NCBI RefSeq assembly: GCF_027887165.1
Contig: NC_077227.1
Span: forward strand, 84,218,930 to 84,282,929
DNA from: Monodelphis domestica
Lineage: Eukaryota > Chordata > Mammalia > Didelphimorphia > Didelphidae
Length of the DNA: 64,000 nucleotides
Direction of reading: 5' to 3'
Shown here piece after piece: positions 1 through 9,556 of the stretch (its first letter is position 1; each line of letters opens with the position of its first letter). The notes beneath the pieces were generated by a model, which was not told where the DNA came from, ran no database searches, and worked only from the letters and a program-made list of their open reading frames with translations. Made by a program: the position numbers and the translations under genes.

Positions 1-221
1 ATGCTGGTACTTTAGACAGAATTAGGGAAACTCAGAAACAGGTGTAGGCTTCAGGGGATAGGTAATAAACTTTTATTGGACATGATGAATTTCAGATGAT
101 TGTAGGAATCTACAATTTGGAATGTCAAATAGATGTGGGACTGGAGCTCAGGAGAGAGAGTAGGACTGGACATCTAGATCTGAGAATCATTAGCACAGAG
201 ATGTTCATCCTTCTTTAGCCA

Positions 222-372
222 CAGGATGATGTCTTGACTTGCTCATGAATTGGATTTAAGCAAGTCAGAGTTGCACAAAGTCATCAACCTTACCCTTTCT
301 TCCAGAGTCATCCAAGGCTAGTGGAAAGACAAAAATCAGGATGACTAGTCATGGTTTGGGATGCAGTGAATA
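222..372 (-). repeat. RTE-associated SINE-like repeat, minus-strand copy
   Basis: Read on the minus strand this segment aligns by eye with 39640-39845 on the plus strand. Shared blocks include ACTGCATCC, CTTGCTT(T)AAATCCAATTCA and GCAAGTCAAGACAT. The pair therefore defines an interspersed repeat. I recall it as a common marsupial element with an RTE-like tail, but the family name is not proven. The flanks 1-221 and 373-580 show nothing I recognise. Confidence 0.55.
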
Positions 373-580
373 CACTGGTGTCCCCAATGTCTGAACAAGC
401 TGTAAGTGCTCCACCGTGTTCATATGCCTATTCCAAAAGGGGAAGTCTTTACATGCTTGGGGCACATAACTTCCTAACTCACCAACAGTTTGGTGGTCCA
501 TTTGCTACCCTCAACCTAGTTTAGATGTGCTGAAGTATGTTGAAGTGAATATTCCTTTCTAGCATAGGTCAGACTAGATG

Positions 581-705
581 GTGGGCAAGTTGATTAGTCT
601 CTTTTTGCTTCAGTTTCCTCATTTGTAAAAGGATGCCAACCACAGCATCTACCTCCTAAAGTCATTGTGAGGTTAAATGAGAAATATTTGTAAGTTGCCT
701 TACAG
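581..705 (+). repeat. MIR-type core-SINE fragment
   Basis: The segment contains the diagnostic right half of MIR: CTTCAGTTTCCTCATTTGTAAAAGGATG, then a CATCTACCTC..GTCATTGTGAGGTTAAATGAGAAATATTTGTAAG-like stretch. It is old and diverged. It leads directly into the triplet repeat at 752. Confidence 0.65.
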
Positions 706-751
706 ATCTTAAAGATGCCTTACAGACCTAAAGACCTTAAAGATAAATGCT

Positions 752-893
752 GGTTGCTGCTGCTGTCACCATCACCACCACCTCCACAACCATCACTACT
801 ACCACTACCACTACTACCACCATCTCCACAATCTTCACCACTACCATTACTAGTACCACTTCACTTCTTCTACCACCACCATTACTACTACAA
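752..893 (+). repeat. Imperfect CCA/CTA triplet repeat
   Basis: Interrupted CAC, CAT, CTA and CCA triplets follow a short TGCTGCTGCTG run. Poly-Pro/Leu frames across it are composition artefacts. It is the first of three triplet-rich tracts in the left 5 kb (others 3945-4075 and 4306-4740). Confidence 0.85.
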
Positions 894-956
894 AAATGAT
901 TCCATAAAAGGGAGGATGGAGTATTCAGACACTAAAATCTGTACATTTGTGTTTTT

Positions 957-1149
957 TTCCTTTAAAATATTATTTTATTAGGTAATTTTCAAACATTATT
1001 CATTAGAAACAAAGATCATTTTTTTCCTCCCGCCACCCTTCCCATAGCCAGCGTGTGATTCTTCTGGGTATGACATGTGTCCTTGATCTGAACCCATTTC
1101 CATGTTGTTGGTATTTGCATTAAGGTGTTCATTTAGAGTCTATCCTCAA
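957..1149 (-). mobile_element. L1 3'-end insertion (5'-truncated) with 15-bp TSD
   Basis: On the minus strand this is the 3' UTR of the young L1 family also seen at 7640-7836 and 28740-28930; the shared landmark on the plus strand is CCATTTCCATGTTGTTGGTA. A perfect 15-bp direct repeat, TACATTTGTGTTTTT, flanks it at 942-956 and 1150-1164. It is therefore a genuine target-primed insertion of about 190 bp, too short to code. Confidence 0.85.
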
Positions 1150-1289
1150 TACATTTGTGTTTTTAAGACACTTTAGTAAGTGGTGGAGCTAAAACTTAAT
1201 CCCTGGTCTTTTGTCCCTCAGTCCAGGGGATCTTCACTGCACTCTGACTCCTCTGTTTTCCAAGCCTTAAGGCCAGTTCTCTAGCTAAA

Positions 1290-1350
1290 CAAGATATTTG
1301 AAAGACTCTTAGCACATAGTAGGTGCTATAAAAGTGTTTATTCCCTTCCC
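1290..1350 (+). repeat. Probable L2 LINE 3' terminus
   Basis: CTTAGCACATAGTAGGTGCTATAAAAGTG resembles the end of L2 3' UTRs, which read GCACATAGTAGGNGCT. Only the terminal ~60 bp is recognisable. Confidence 0.4.
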
Positions 1351-1506
1351 TTCCCCATTACATTACCTCTCATTGCCAAACAGAGAACTTTAAGTCCTTC
1401 CTCCAGTGAATACAATGATCACACTCTCTACCTCCAGTTTTCTTTTCTCCAGGCTAAAAATCCTCATTTCCAGTGCTAAGAGGCCCCCTCATCTACCATG
1501 GCATGA

Positions 1507-1507
<1 letters not shown>

Positions 1508-1548
<41 letters not shown>
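1508..1548 (+). repeat. (GT)n microsatellite
   Basis: About 20 GT units, nearly uninterrupted. The Cys-Val frame across it is an artefact. Confidence 0.97.
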
Positions 1549-1550
<2 letters not shown>

Positions 1551-1807
1551 CCCTTCCCTCACCAGAGGTTAAAGGGAGAAGAGTTTTCTTCAGGAAATTG
1601 GAAATTCCTGTTCTGCATTTGCTCTCTGCTAGCAATATTGGCTAGCTCCTCCCAAGACTTAACTGGATCCCATTCTTACCAATGGAACCAGACAAGCTAT
1701 CTTGTGCCCTCAGCAAGGTTTGCAAATCATGCCTGCTATGCATATATTTTCACCAGAAGCTCTGAGCCGTTGCTGATTCACTTAAGGATGGGGACAGGGT
1801 TTGTACC

Positions 1808-2036
1808 CGTGATTTCACCAGTCTAGGGAACTTCCAGGTAAGGAATCTCCCTCCACAAATGCAGCCTGCCCCATGCCCCACTTTTCCCCAACTTAGTCTT
1901 AGAGAGTTCCTTAGAGCACAAAGAGAAGAAATTTGCTGCTTGTGGTCACACAGCGAAAATATGTCAAAGACTGGATTTGAACTCAGGTCCTCCTGACTTT
2001 GAGCTTGGCTCTCCATCTATTAAGTCGCATCATTTC
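1808..2036 (-). repeat. Core-SINE with GGGAACTCC-type end, minus copy
   Basis: The segment reads ATTTCACCAGTCTAGGGAACTTCC, then CTTAGTCTTAGAGAGTTCC, then GGTCACACAGC and GGATTTGAACTCAGGTCCTCCTGACTTTGAGCTTGGCTCTCCATC. The same order is seen at 51362-51560, and its reverse complement at 54010-54215. It is a tRNA-related core-SINE family with a characteristic tail; family name not assigned. Confidence 0.65.
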
Positions 2037-2224
2037 ACATAAAAGATCTCAAAACACATTCCAACACTGAAATTTGGATATTTATTTTTTTAAATGCCAT
2101 TTTAGGGAATATCTCTTCTTGTGTCCATTCCTCTGTGAGATGCTTTAGCCGATTCACTAAAATATTTTGTAGGAAAAGGAATAAGACTTGTAACCCATTT
2201 GCCAGCTGTCACAGGATCAGAGAT

Positions 2225-2372
2225 TTAGATATGGCAGGAATTGTAAAGGCCATCTGGTCACTCCCTTTCATTTTACAGATGACAAAACTGACTCACAGAA
2301 AAGTTGTCATTGGGCTAAAGTCACACAGTAAATGCCAGAACTGGGATTTGAACTCAGGATGCCTAACTTCAA
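2225..2372 (-). repeat. MIR-like SINE, minus orientation
   Basis: CATTTTACAGATGACAAAACTGACTCACAG, AAAGTCACACAGTAAATGCCAGAACTGGGATTTGAACTCAGG is the antisense of the MIR/core-SINE central domain. From here to 3295 I see no gene and no further repeat I can name, apart from an A-rich patch at 2517-2570. Confidence 0.65.
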
Positions 2373-3295
2373 ATGTAGTCTTTATGGGGACAAGGTGGGT
2401 GTCTCACTCCCCTTGATTCAAATCTCCTCCCAGAAGCCTGCAAAATCCTTTCCACTCAACAGTGAGGAATCTCACACCATTTCTTCCACTTTTAAGTTCA
2501 CTGGCCCCAATGTATTAAAAAAAAAGAAGTTGCAGTAAAAGAATTTTTAAAAAATCAATAAATATTGTGTTCTTTGGTAACAGGCAAATAAAATCCCACT
2601 AGGTAATCTAATCCTCCACTGCCTGCCACAATGAGTGTTCCCCAGTGTCACTTATGGTGTCCAGGGGGAAGAATCTTTGCATGCCAATGAGTTGCTATTC
2701 CCTGGAAATCTGAAGAACCTTCCTCTACTGGCCCAGTCTCACCTGTCCTGTCTTGGTCTGACCTGGCATTAGCATTCCACTGAGCTACATGATATCCTCT
2801 CTGAGCCATCCAGGGCACCCCTGATATCAGTGAGGGGAGCCAGAGAATTCCCCTTCCCTAAAGGCCCAATGATGATCGCTCTTCCCAGCAGGGCAATGGT
2901 AGGCTCACTGCCCCAGAGACTACCTCTGGGATCTCAGCTGCCTCCAAGTGCTGGGACTTATCCAGGAACAAAGTCACTGTGTCTACACTCAGAGCCACCC
3001 ATCCTTTTCCTTCCAAGTTCTCTCTCTGCCCCCTTCCCCAGAGAGCAAACAGTACAGTACCAACCCTGTTGGCTGAGAGGAAGACTAAAGTTGTGCCTCA
3101 ACCCTTGGCTCCTTTCTTCCTCTTGACAAGAGAATTTTCACATCCTTCTCCCAAAGCTCTCTTCTTTGCTCCTGTCCAGGGGATGGCAAAGCACCCAAAT
3201 CATCTCCCAATTGACTTTCATTAGCCAATCACCTAGGCTTCTCAAAGACAAATATAGGTCACCATCCCCATCTCCAGAGAAAGCTGTGGCATAGC
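2373..3295. other. Unassigned intergenic sequence
   Basis: No repeat family, exon or RNA gene is recognised here. Open frames of 80-100 codons lack any domain and overlap in several frames, so I treat them as chance. Confidence 0.5.
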
Positions 3296-3460
3296 ACTGA
3301 AGCTGGAGTCAGAAGGTCTTGCGACCAGTTTCTGACTTTTGTGATATTGGGCAAATTGTTTTCTCTCTCTGGCCCTCAGTTTCCTGCTGTGTAACAGGAG
3401 GCATTTGGGCTCCATCATTGCTAAGGTCCCCTTCCAACGCACCTTCTGTGACTTTAAAGG
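3296..3460 (+). repeat. MIR-like SINE
   Basis: GAGTCAGAAGGTCTTGCGACCAGTTTCTGACTTTTGTGATATTGGGCAAATTGTTT, then GCCCTCAGTTTCCTGCTGTGTAACAGGAGGC, follows MIR order on the plus strand. Diverged. Confidence 0.6.
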
Positions 3461-3689
3461 ATTTTTCACCAGCTCCACAAGGATTCTGCACAGATTCTGG
3501 AAGCCTGCCTTCATTGTTCTGGAGGAGGGACGGAAGGACCTCACAATCCTTGCTCTTGCTAAATGGGGTCATGCTCTCACTTTTCCAAACAGAGAAATGT
3601 AATATGGTCTCCAGGCAATGGAAGCTTCCTAAGGAAATGAAACAAGCCGTCTCCCTTAAGGCACCTCTTGATGCACCAAGTTGAAAACA

Positions 3690-3835
3690 TTCCCAGAGAT
3701 TGTGATCTGGCTCAAGTGCTTCATTTTACAGTTAGAGAAACTGAGACCCAGAGAGGGAAGGGAGCTGCCCCCGGGCCAGAAAAAGGGAATGAAAGAATCA
3801 GAGTTAGAACTCAGCACTCTAGATTCCCAGATGTG
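3690..3835 (-). repeat. MIR-like SINE, minus orientation
   Basis: GTGCTTCATTTTACAGTTAGAGAAACTGAGACCCAGAGAGGG, then AGAGTTAGAACTCAGCACTCTAGA, is the antisense of a MIR-type SINE. Confidence 0.6.
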
Positions 3836-3944
3836 TTTCTTTGGAGCTCTGCCCTTAGTGTTCTCATTTGCTAACCAGAGTTCATTATTATGGCATGAGA
3901 AAATGAATGAAAGACTTTTTCAGATTTTAAAGTTTGTTTTTACT

Positions 3945-4075
3945 GCCACCACCTCTACCGCTGCTAACTGCTAACCAATACGAACACTGCTATTCTTCCC
4001 ATTGCCATTACCACCACTACCACCACCACTACCACTACTACTACTACACTACCATCACCACTACTACCACTGCTA
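3945..4075 (+). repeat. CCA/CTA triplet repeat
   Basis: Imperfect ACC/ACT triplets, ending exactly where the RTE-type SINE at 4080 starts. His/Tyr-rich frames are artefacts. Confidence 0.85.
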
Positions 4076-4079
4076 TCAC

Positions 4080-4300
4080 TTTGTTGATGTTGTTATTTTT
4101 CAGTCCTGTCCAACTCTTCCTCACCCCATTTGGGTTTTTCTTAGTAAATATACTGGAAAACTTTGCCATTTCCTTCTCCAGCTAAGACAAACAGGGTAAA
4201 TGGTTTGCCCATGTTCATGCAGCTACTGAGTATCTGAGGCTGGATTTGAACTTGGGTCTTCCTAACTCCAGTCCCTGTGCTCTCTCCATTTCACATCCTA
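4080..4300 (+). repeat. SINE with RTE/BovB-like head
   Basis: Starts TTTGTTGATGTTGTTATTTTTCAGTCCTGTCCAACTCTTCCTCACCCCATTTGGGTTTTTCTTAG, followed by TTTGCCATTTCCTTCTCCAGC and a core-SINE-like half ending GGATTTGAACTTGGGTCTTCCTAACTCCAG. Other copies are at 38398-38664, 43350-43460 and 52186-52439. The head resembles the BovB-mobilised SINE region known from ruminants. This copy sits between two triplet arrays. Confidence 0.75.
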
Positions 4301-4305
4301 ACTGT

Positions 4306-4416
4306 CTACTTGTTATTACTACCACTTTATTATTGCTCCTGATGTTACTCTCACTACTACTTATGCTACTATTACTACTACTACCACCACCAATTTTACT
4401 ACTACTACTACTACTA

Positions 4417-4479
<63 letters not shown>

Positions 4480-4529
4480 TAGTAATATTACTACTACCAC
4501 TATTACTACCACTAAAACAACCACTACTT

Positions 4530-4597
<68 letters not shown>

Positions 4598-4740
4598 GCT
4601 GCTGCTGCGCTGCTGCTGCTGCTGCTGCTGCTACTACTACTACCACCACTACCACCACTACTCCTCCTCCTCCTGCTGCTGCTACTACTACTACTACCAT
4701 TGCCACTGGTATCACTACTATGTCTATAACTACAACTACT
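4306..4740 (+). repeat. Compound (CTA)n/(CTG)n triplet array
   Basis: Long runs of CTA alternate with pure CTG runs, for example eight CTG units at 4457-4480 and another cluster near 4596-4632, with CCA and CTC variants. A perfect 16-bp palindrome, GTAGTAATATTACTAC, lies at 4479-4494 just after the first CTG run. Poly-Leu and poly-Val/Ser frames across it are artefacts. Confidence 0.95.
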
Positions 4741-4869
4741 TCTCCTCCCATCTTTACCCTGTTGCAAATTACAACTTTCTTCAGAAAATTGGCAATTGCT
4801 ATTCTAAATGTTGATAATCAGCTAAAGATATTGCCTGATTCCTCCCAAGATTTCAACGATTTTATTCCT

Positions 4870-5030
4870 ATTGTGGAGGAGAGTAAATAGGAAAAGTCTG
4901 CAGCAGAGCTGGAGTAGCGGGGACTGCTGAACTGTCACTCAAGGAGAAATTCTAATTGGAATGATGACCAGGAAAGACTGTTGAGAAGGATCTGATAAAC
5001 TGAAAATCTTGGTCTCTTTGCTTTTCCATC
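4870..5030 (+). repeat. Left LTR remnant (first ~160 bp only)
   Basis: TGTGGAGGAGAGTAAATAGG and the next ~150 bases match 11248-11400 nearly base for base, including TCTGCAGCAGAGCTGGAGTAG and AATTGGAATGATGACCAGGAAA. The match stops at 5030 (CTCTTTGCTT). The poly(A) signal region and U5 of the right LTR are missing here. Confidence 0.85.
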
Positions 5031-5095
5031 TTTTTCTGCAGCCTTCTTTTTCTCTCCTCCACAATCCCCCATTTGTCTTTGGAAAGCTGCAACCT
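5031..5095 (-). repeat. Inverted polypurine-tract/LTR-start fragment
   Basis: CTCCTCCACAATCCCCCATTTGTCTTTGGAAAG at 5054-5086 is the exact reverse complement of the polypurine tract and LTR start at 11227-11256. A weaker inverted match continues to 5031 over LTR sequence. The left end thus carries an LTR start in direct orientation, abutting a second, diverged one in reverse. This is not a normal provirus layout. Confidence 0.85.
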
Positions 5096-5099
5096 GTAT

Positions 5100-5446
5100 G
5101 AAGCAGGGGATATAATACAATCAAACTTAGATGAAGATCACATAGGAAATGATTTAAATCAAGAAGATTTAACTAATTCAACCATACAACTAGCAGAAGG
5201 TAGCAAAGCAGTGCAGAATGATTCGAGAACAATAAATTCCATATCTACACAAAAGTTGGAACCATATGTATGGATTAAAGTGGGAAAGAAAAACTATAAA
5301 ACCCTCATGGATACTGGTGCTTCAAAATCAGTCCTAAAGGCATGTCCAGGGATACCACCATAGGGGATGTGGTTTCTGTAGCTGGAGCTACAGGACAAAT
5401 ACAACAGGTCCCTGAGCTCAAAAGCACTATGGTCAAATTGGGTCCT
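5100..5446 (+). pseudogene. Retroviral pol protease, 5' part (interrupted)
   Basis: A frame ending at 5361 carries the aspartic protease active-site signature [10 protein letters not shown], with a preceding beta-strand segment EPYVWIKVGKK. The frame then shifts, and the protease-like reading continues in another frame ([19 protein letters not shown]) up to the L1 insertion at 5447. The remaining C-terminal piece is at 7846-7930. A retroviral protease normally cleaves Gag-Pol; this one is broken by a frame change, the L1 and a stop. Confidence 0.8.
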
Positions 5447-7836
5447 CCCGATCATATCAACAAGCAAACCAACAAAAATCACGTGATTATCTCAATAGAT
5501 GCAGAAAAAGCCTTTGACAAAATACAACACCGATTCCTATTAAAAACACTAAAAAGCATAGAAATAGAAGGGTCTTTCCTAAAAATAATAAACAGTATCT
5601 ATCTAAAACCATCAACTAACATCATCTGCAATGAGGATAAACTAGATGCATTCCCAATAAGATCAGGAGTGAAACAAGGATGCCCATTATCACCTCTATT
5701 ATTTAACATTGTACTAGAAACACTAGCAGTAGCAATTAGAGAAGAAAAAGAAATTGAAGGCATTAAAATAGGCAATGAGGAGACCAAGTTATCACTCTTT
5801 GAAGATAATATGATGGTCTACTTAAAGAATCCTAGAAAATCAACCAAAAAGCTAGTCAAAATAATCAACAACTTTAGCAAAGTTGCAGGATACAAAATAA
5901 ACCCACATAGGTCATCAGCATTTCTATATATTTCCAACACAGCTCAGCAGTAAGAATTAGAAAGAGAAATCCCATTCAAAATCACCTCAGACAAAATAAA
6001 ATACTTAGGAATCTATCTCCCGAGACAAACACAGGAACTATATGAACACAACTACAAAACACGCTCCACACAACTAAAACTAGACTTGAGCAATTGGAAA
6101 AACATTAACTGCTCATGGATAGGACGAGCCAATATAATAAAAATGACCATCCTACCCAAACTTATCTATCTATTTAGTGCCATATCCATTGAACTTCCAA
6201 TTTTTTTTTACTGAATTAGAAAAAAACCATAACAAAGTTCATTTGGAAGAACAAAGGATCAAGGATATCCAGGGAAATAATGAAAAAAAAATACAAAGGA
6301 AGGTGGTCTTGCAGTCCCAGATCTCAAACTATATTATAAAGCAGTGGTCATCAAAACAATTTGGTACTGGCTAAGACACAGAAAGGAGGATCAGTGGAAT
6401 AGACTTGGGGTAAGTGACCTCAGCAAGACAGTTTATGACAGACACAAAGACCCCAGCTTTTGGGACAAAAATCCACTATTTGACAAAAACTGCTGGGAAA
6501 ACTGGAAGACAGTGTGGGAGAGATTAGGTTTGGATCAACACCTCACACCCTACACCAAGATAAATTCAGAATGGGTGAATGACCTGAACATAAAGAAGGA
6601 AACTATAAGTAAACTAGGTGAACACAGAATAGTATACATGTCAGACCTTTGGGAAAGGAAGATTTTAAAACCAAGCAAGACACAGAAAGAGTCACAAAAT
6701 GTAAAATAAACAACTTTGATTACATCAAGTTAAAAAGTTTTTGTACAAACAAAACCATTGTAACCAAAATTAGAAGGGAAGCAACGAATTGGGAAACGAT
6801 CTTTATTACAAAAACCTCTGACAAAGGTCTAATTACTCAAATTTATAAAGAGCTAAACCAATTGTACAAAACATCAAGCCATTCTTCAATTGATAAATGG
6901 GCAAGGGACATGAATAGGCAATTTTCAGACAAAGAAATCAAAACTATTAATAAGCACATGAAAAAATGTTCTAAATCTCTTACCAACTCTGAGGTATCAC
7001 CTCACACCTAGCAGATTGGCTAACATGACAGCTATGGAAAGTAATGAATATTGGAGGGGATGTGGCAAAGTTGGGACATTAATTCATTGCTGGTGGAGTT
7101 GTGAATTGATCCAACCATTCTGGAGGGCAGTCTGGAACTATGCCCAAAGGGAGCTAAAAGACTGTCTGCCCTTCAATCCAGCCAAAGCACTACTGGATTT
7201 GTACCCCAAAGAGATAATAAGGAAAAAGACATGTACAAGAGTATTCATAGCTGCACTCTTTGTGGTGGCAGAAAATGGAAAATGAGGGGATGCCTTTTAA
7301 TTGGGGAATGGCTGAACAAATTATGGTATATGCTGGTGATGGAATACTATTGTGCTAACAGGAACAATAAAGTGGAGTAATTCTATGGAGACTGGAACAA
7401 CCTCCAGGAAGTGATGCAGAGTGAAAGGAGCAGAGCCAGGAGAACGTTGTACACAGAGACTGATACACAGTGGTATAATCAAATGTAATGGACTTCTCCA
7501 TTAGTGGCAATGCAATGTCCCTGAACAATCCACAGGGATCAAGGAGAAAAAAGCACTACCCTCAAGCAGAGGACAAATGGTGGGAGTAAAAACACTGAGG
7601 AAAGGCAACAGCTTGACTACAGGGGTGGAGGGGATATGATTGAGGAAAGACTTTAAATGAACACCTTAATGAAAATACCAACAACATGGAAAAGAGTTCA
7701 GACCGAGGACACATGTGATACCCAGAGGAAGCACGCATCACCATTAGGAGGGGTGGGGGGTGGGGGAGAAAATGATCTTTGTTTCTAATGAATAATGTTT
7801 GAAAATGACCAAATTAAATAATGTTTAAAAGGGGAA
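5447..7836 (+). mobile_element. 5'-truncated L1 LINE inserted in the provirus
   Basis: Starts inside ORF2 reverse transcriptase and runs through the C-terminal region and 3' UTR to an A-rich end. AAATTGGGTC flanks it at 5435-5444 and 7837-7846, and the retroviral protease reading resumes after it. ORF2 similarity is clear: [31 protein letters not shown]. The active-site block reads LFEDN where the sister L1 at 28.7-35.5 kb has LFADD, so the catalytic motif is lost. Frames break at about 5953, 6177, 6370, 6700, 6990 and 7285. It postdates the provirus. Confidence 0.93.
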
Positions 7837-7845
7837 AAATTGGGT

Positions 7846-7930
7846 CTTCTCACCATCAATCATACTTTCCTATTAATTCCCTCATGTCCAGATAACCTTT
7901 TAGGATGAGATATTTTTGGGTAAGATTCAA
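7846..7930 (+). pseudogene. Retroviral protease, 3' part
   Basis: After the L1 the protease frame resumes and includes CPDNLLG, the family's typical C-terminal region, then an in-frame TGA at 7906-7908. This confirms that the L1 split one retroviral frame. Confidence 0.75.
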
Positions 7931-7992
7931 GTGACTTTGCAATGTGAAAGATCTGGAAAAAAACAACCAAAAATTCACTAAAGCACTACCCA

Positions 7993-8500
7993 TTGTTATA
8001 CCTAGAACAACTAGAAGAAGAACCTGAGAAAATTCAAATTTTAACATCCAAGTATGAAATACCAAAAGATATACTACATGAGGTGTTTGCAAAGCATCAA
8101 AATGATGTGAGTAGGATCAAGTCGGTGACACCAGTCAGAACTGAGGTCAGGGAAGGAATACTGCCCAAGATACCACAATACAAATTAAGTAAAGAAGCAA
8201 AAGAAGGAATAACACCAATCATAAATAGATTGCTAGAACAAGGCATATTAAGACCTACTGTATCTGAATTCAATAGTCCAATTATAGCTATTAAAAAGAA
8301 CAAGCTGAATGAAGATGGTACTTCAGCTTGGAGATTTGTAATGGATCTTAGGACTGTAAATAATTTTATGAGAAAGAAACACACTGTCACACCTTCTCCG
8401 AATGATAGAATAACTCAAATACCTTCAGAAGCTAGGTGGTACACTGTGTTGGACTTGAGCAACACATACTTTACCATACCATTGCACCCTGATTCTCAAA
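7993..8500 (+). pseudogene. Retroviral reverse transcriptase, N-terminal part only
   Basis: The frame shows fingers/palm landmarks in order: KIPQYKLSKEAKEGI, LLEQGILRPTVSEFNSPI, WRFVMDLRTVNNF and YTVLDLSNTYFTIPLHPDSQ. This is the gamma-type RT start up to the first catalytic aspartate block. It then passes in frame, near 8500, straight into integrase-like sequence. The YXDD box, thumb and RNase H are missing. The first Met at 7993 is probably not a true start. Confidence 0.85.
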
Positions 8501-8505
8501 ATTAC

Positions 8506-9556
8506 AACAGAGAAGAAATACAGTCATGGAAGGAGCAGCTAGGCACTAAACTAATCAAAGGCGTTTGGATTGCTGAAGGGGGTAAAACGATTCTGTCTAA
8601 AAAACTATATCAACATCTATGCACTGTAATTCATGCAAAAGGACATTATGGGGTGCAAGGGATTCTGGATACAATACAGAGATTTTGGACAGCACCAGGA
8701 ATAACAGCAAATGCCATCAGAACTTGTCAGACATGTGAAACATGCATAAAGTCTAATCAAGGACATTTTAAGAACATAGCATTGGGAGGCAGACCACTCA
8801 GCTATATGCCTTTCCAATGTATTCAAATTGCTTATATTAACATGCCTAAAGACAAGGGATACAAATATAAAGTGATGATTGTGGATAGACTGACAAGATG
8901 GGTTGAAGCATGTCCATCCAAGAAAAATGATACAGGAACAGTAGTGAGATTTCTATTAAAAGAGATAATACCTAGATATTCCTGATACCATAGACTCAGA
9001 CAAGGGGTCCGATTTCACTTCCCAAGTACTGCAAGAAATCTACAAGAACTTGGTGATCAAATGCAATTGTCACTCAGTTTATCTACCCCAAAGTTCAGGC
9101 CAGGTAGAGAGGATGAACAAAGAATTGAAGACACAGATAGGTAAACTCTGTTCAGAAACACATTTAAAATGGACAGATGTTATGCCCCTTGCTTTGTTTA
9201 ACATAAGAACTAGACCAAGAACTGACTTGCATATATCAACATTTGAAATGCTATATTGTCAACCACTTTGGCATGGTAGGATAGTAAAGCCATCATACTT
9301 GTCCATGTTAAAAGGGGAATGTGTACTTCATGAATATTTAAAACAAATACAAAGTAGATTAGACAAACTAAGAAAACTGGGTTTACTTGTGCAAAGAATA
9401 TCATTAGATTTTTCATTGCATAAGATAAAACCAGGAGACAAAGTATATGTCAAGAACTTTAATAGAGAATCTCCTACAGAACCAAGATGGATCGGTCCAA
9501 CAACAGTCATAATGACAACCCCAACATCTATAAAGGTTGATCAAAAAGATCCATAG
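8506..9556 (+). pseudogene. Retroviral integrase remnant
   Basis: The N-terminal HHCC zinc-finger pattern is visible in HAKGHYGVQGI and CQTCETCIKSNQ. The core follows (GYKYKVMIVDRLTRWVEACP), but the segment where the first catalytic Asp is expected reads QIAYINM, with no Asp. The frame stops at 8983-8985 and continues after a shift with SDKGSDFTSQ and YLPQSSGQVERMNK, the second and third acidic blocks. The C-terminal PGDKVYVKNFN...WIGPT-TPTSIKV region resembles gamma-type integrase tails. Frame ends at 9556. Non-functional by frameshift and loss of an active-site residue. Confidence 0.88.

Noticed and set aside
4246..4767. Poly-Leu (plus) and poly-Val/Ser (minus) open frames
   Set aside because: Translations of the CTA/CTG triplet array; no gene signals.
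4740..4890. Short frame (ending in IVEESK) crossing the provirus left edge
   Set aside because: It crosses the LTR boundary defined by alignment to 11248, so it cannot be one ancestral gene; chance frame.
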